From Euzebyaceae bacterium (GTDB lineage Bacteria; Actinomycetota; Nitriliruptoria; Euzebyales; Egibacteraceae), in NCBI GenBank assembly GCA_013696915.1, contig JACCXR010000398.1, positions 1 to 16,017 of the forward strand: 16,017 nucleotides of DNA. Direction: 5' to 3'. This document shows positions 14,440 through 16,017 of this stretch, one piece after another. The notes beneath the pieces were generated by a model, which had not been told where the DNA came from, did not search any database, and saw only the letters and a program-made list of their open reading frames with translations. The translations under genes and the position numbers were made by a program. How positions within the stretch are numbered: the stretch's first letter is position 1; every line of letters starts with the position of its first letter.

Positions 14440-15090
14440 ATGACCTTCTGGGAGTACCTCGGTCGCAACTGGGACGATCTGCTCCTGACCGGGCGGGACC
14501 ACCTGGTGATCGTCGCCGTCTCGATGGTGCTGGGCACGGTGATCGGCCTGACGCTCGGGGTGCTGAGCTACCGCAACGACCGGGCACGCACGCTGGCGTT
14601 GGGCGTGACGGGGACGATCCTGACGATCCCGTCCCTCGCCCTCTACACGCTGCTCGTCGGCTTCGGGCTCGGTCTGGGGACCCTGCCCGTCGTCGTCGCG
14701 CTGACGCTGTACTCGCTCCTGCCGATCGTGCGCAACACCATCACCGGGCTGCGCGGCGTGGACCCGGCCATCGTCGAGTCCGCGCAGGGCATGGGCATGG
14801 GCCGCTGGCAGCGCCTGTTCCGGATCGAGATCCCGATCGCCTGGCCCGTCATCCTCACCGGGGTGCGGATCTCCACCATGGTCATCGTCGGGATCGCCGC
14901 ACTCGGCGCGATCGTGAACGCCGGCGGCTTCGGCACCCTCATCTTCGACGGCCTGCGCCGGATCGGCAGCCCGGTGGCCGTGAACCTGGCGCTGGCCGGC
15001 ACGCTCGGCGTCGTGCTGCTCGGGCTCATGCTCGACGCGCTGTTCATCCTCCTGACCCGATTCACGACCCCGCGAGGTATCCGTGACTGA
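14440..15090 (+). CDS. opuCB: OpuC/OsmU-type ABC importer permease
   Basis: Inner-membrane permease of a glycine betaine/carnitine/choline-type ABC importer, 216 residues. It has about five to six hydrophobic helices and the cytoplasmic EAA-type loop that contacts the ATPase: ESAQGMGMGRWQRLFRIEIP (about 108-127). The short N-terminus (MTFWEYLGRNWDDLLLTGRDHL) is typical of OpuCB/OpuCD and of YehW/YehY-type permeases. GAGGAG at 14421-14426 is 13 bases before the ATG, rather far. Its end overlaps the ATPase start by eight bases. As it is divergent from the demethylation operon across a shared operator, import and breakdown are probably co-regulated. A second permease and the binding protein are not in the window and may follow beyond its end. 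Confidence 0.88.
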   Translation: MTFWEYLGRNWDDLLLTGRDHLVIVAVSMVLGTVIGLTLGVLSYRNDRARTLALGVTGTILTIPSLALYTLLVGFGLGLGTLPVVVALTLYSLLPIVRNTITGLRGVDPAIVESAQGMGMGRWQRLFRIEIPIAWPVILTGVRISTMVIVGIAALGAIVNAGGFGTLIFDGLRRIGSPVAVNLALAGTLGVVLLGLMLDALFILLTRFTTPRGIRD

Positions 15091-16017
15091 GGCGATGATC
15101 CGACTCGAGCGCCTGTGCAAGCGCTTCCCCCGGCAGGCCGACCCCGCGGTCGAAGAGCTGACCATGGAGATCCCCGAGGGGGAGATCGTCATTCTCGTCG
15201 GGCCCTCCGGGTGCGGCAAGACGACCACGATGAAGATGGTCAACCGCATCATCGAGCCGTCCTCCGGCCACATCTACCTGCAGGGGGAGGACGTCACCAA
15301 GGTCAACGCCGACCAGCTCCGCCGGCGGATCGGCTACGTGATCCAGCAGATCGGCCTGTTCCCGCACATGACGATCTCCGCGAACGTGGCGACCGTGCCG
15401 CGGATGCTGAAGTGGCCGGAGGAGAAGATCCGCAAGCGCGTCGACGAGCTGCTCGACCTCGTCGGCATGGACCCGTCGCGCTACCGCGACCGCTACCCCA
15501 AGGAGCTCTCGGGGGGCCAGCGCCAGCGGGTGGGGGTCGCGCGGGCGCTGTCCGCCGACCCGCCGGTCATGCTGATGGACGAGCCCTTCGGCGCCATCGA
15601 CCCCATCACGCGCGATCGCCTGCAGAACGAGTTCCTGCGCCTGCAGGAGGAGATCCGCAAGACGATCATCTTCGTCACGCACGACATCGACGAGGCGATC
15701 AAGATGGGGGACCGCATCGCCATCCTGCGCGAGCGGTCGGTGATCGCGCAGTACGACCGGCCCGAGGTGGTCCTGTCGGCGCCGGCCGACGACTTCGTCG
15801 CCGACTTCATCGGCTCGGGCGCCTCGCTGAAGCGGCTCAACCTGGCGCGGGAGCGGGACTACCAGCTCGCTGTGTGGCCGACCGCGGGTGTCGATGCCGA
15901 CCGGTCGACGGTCATGGCGGAGCTCCAGCGCTCCACGATGGGCAGCGTGCTGCTGCTCGACGACGAGCGTCGGCCGCAGCGCTGGGTGCGCGCCGTCGAC
16001 CTGCGGCGGGAGACCGC
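15083..16017 (+). CDS. opuCA: OpuC-type ABC importer ATPase (partial, runs off the end)
   Basis: ATP-binding subunit of a betaine/carnitine/choline-type importer; 311 codons are visible and the frame is open at the window end. Walker A GPSGCGKTT (40-48), Q-loop QQIGLFPHMTI (Gln88/89), signature LSGGQRQR (142-149), Walker B VMLMDEPFGAID (Asp166, Glu167) and switch His200 (FVTHDIDEA) are all present. Spelling such as NRIIEPSSGHIYLQGEDV is characteristic of OpuCA/ProV proteins. Residues from about 255 appear to begin a CBS-like regulatory region (RSTMGSVLLLDDE), which in OpuCA senses ionic strength or cyclic-di-AMP; too little is visible to be sure. Start GTG 15083 overlaps the permease by eight bases; ATG 15095 is an alternative. 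Confidence 0.9.
   Translation, partial: MTEAMIRLERLCKRFPRQADPAVEELTMEIPEGEIVILVGPSGCGKTTTMKMVNRIIEPSSGHIYLQGEDVTKVNADQLRRRIGYVIQQIGLFPHMTISANVATVPRMLKWPEEKIRKRVDELLDLVGMDPSRYRDRYPKELSGGQRQRVGVARALSADPPVMLMDEPFGAIDPITRDRLQNEFLRLQEEIRKTIIFVTHDIDEAIKMGDRIAILRERSVIAQYDRPEVVLSAPADDFVADFIGSGASLKRLNLARERDYQLAVWPTAGVDADRSTVMAELQRSTMGSVLLLDDERRPQRWVRAVDLRRET

Noticed and set aside
14277..14537. N-terminal extension of the FAD oxidoreductase across the divergent region
   Set aside because: It would cross the promoter, operator and the permease start; a GTG with a good AGAAGG lies just before the FAD-binding loop.
1..16017. tRNA or rRNA genes, insertion sequences, prophage or integration sites
   Set aside because: No tRNA-like cloverleaf, transposase, integrase or terminal inverted repeats seen on either strand.

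Overview
The window is very GC-rich and densely coding, with many GTG starts and 1-17 nt overlaps between neighbouring genes. Its gene content (heterotetrameric sarcosine oxidase, OpuC-type transporter, soluble Ser/Thr kinase, HAMP histidine kinase) fits a high-GC actinobacterium; I cannot name the genus from sequence alone. The theme is catabolism of N-methylated glycines, from betaine-type compounds to sarcosine and glycine, with capture of the released one-carbon units.

Layout. (1) 26-5944, plus strand: an operon soxB-soxD-soxA-soxG-fchA. All junctions overlap or nearly touch except soxB-soxD, which is filled by an array of three 36-bp hairpin repeats. (2) 5945-6101: a convergent intergenic region with two hairpins. 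(3) 6102-10459, minus strand: an ABC exporter half-transporter, a small Ser/Thr kinase and an orphan sensor histidine kinase (transcribed in that order). The exporter and kinase carry five frameshifts within about 2.1 kb; four can be placed at short runs of one base and one (10028-10036) less clearly. Both read as complete proteins once these are corrected. (4) 10460-10682: an intergenic region with a large hairpin and a tandem duplication. (5) 10683-14276, minus strand: an overlapping operon of an FAD oxidoreductase, a GbcA-like Rieske oxygenase and a betaine-homocysteine methyltransferase (BHMT)-type enzyme. (6) 14277-14439: a divergent control region with a perfect 16-bp palindrome lying in the spacer of a recognisable promoter. 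(7) 14440-16017, plus strand: permease and ATPase of an OpuC/OsmU-type quaternary-amine importer; the ATPase runs off the end.

How the genes may work together (inference): the importer brings in a betaine; the BHMT-like enzyme and/or the Rieske oxygenase removes one methyl group to give dimethylglycine; the FAD oxidoreductase could remove the next to give sarcosine; SoxBDAG converts sarcosine to glycine and 5,10-methylene-tetrahydrofolate; the FchA-like cyclodeaminase helps move the one-carbon unit along the folate pool. The sequence does not prove the substrate: proline betaine, carnitine or another quaternary amine is possible for the importer-Rieske-FAD block. The most unusual items are two biochemically different candidates for the same first demethylation in one overlapping operon, the 36-bp hairpin array, the palindromic operator at the divergent promoter, and the cluster of frameshifts.
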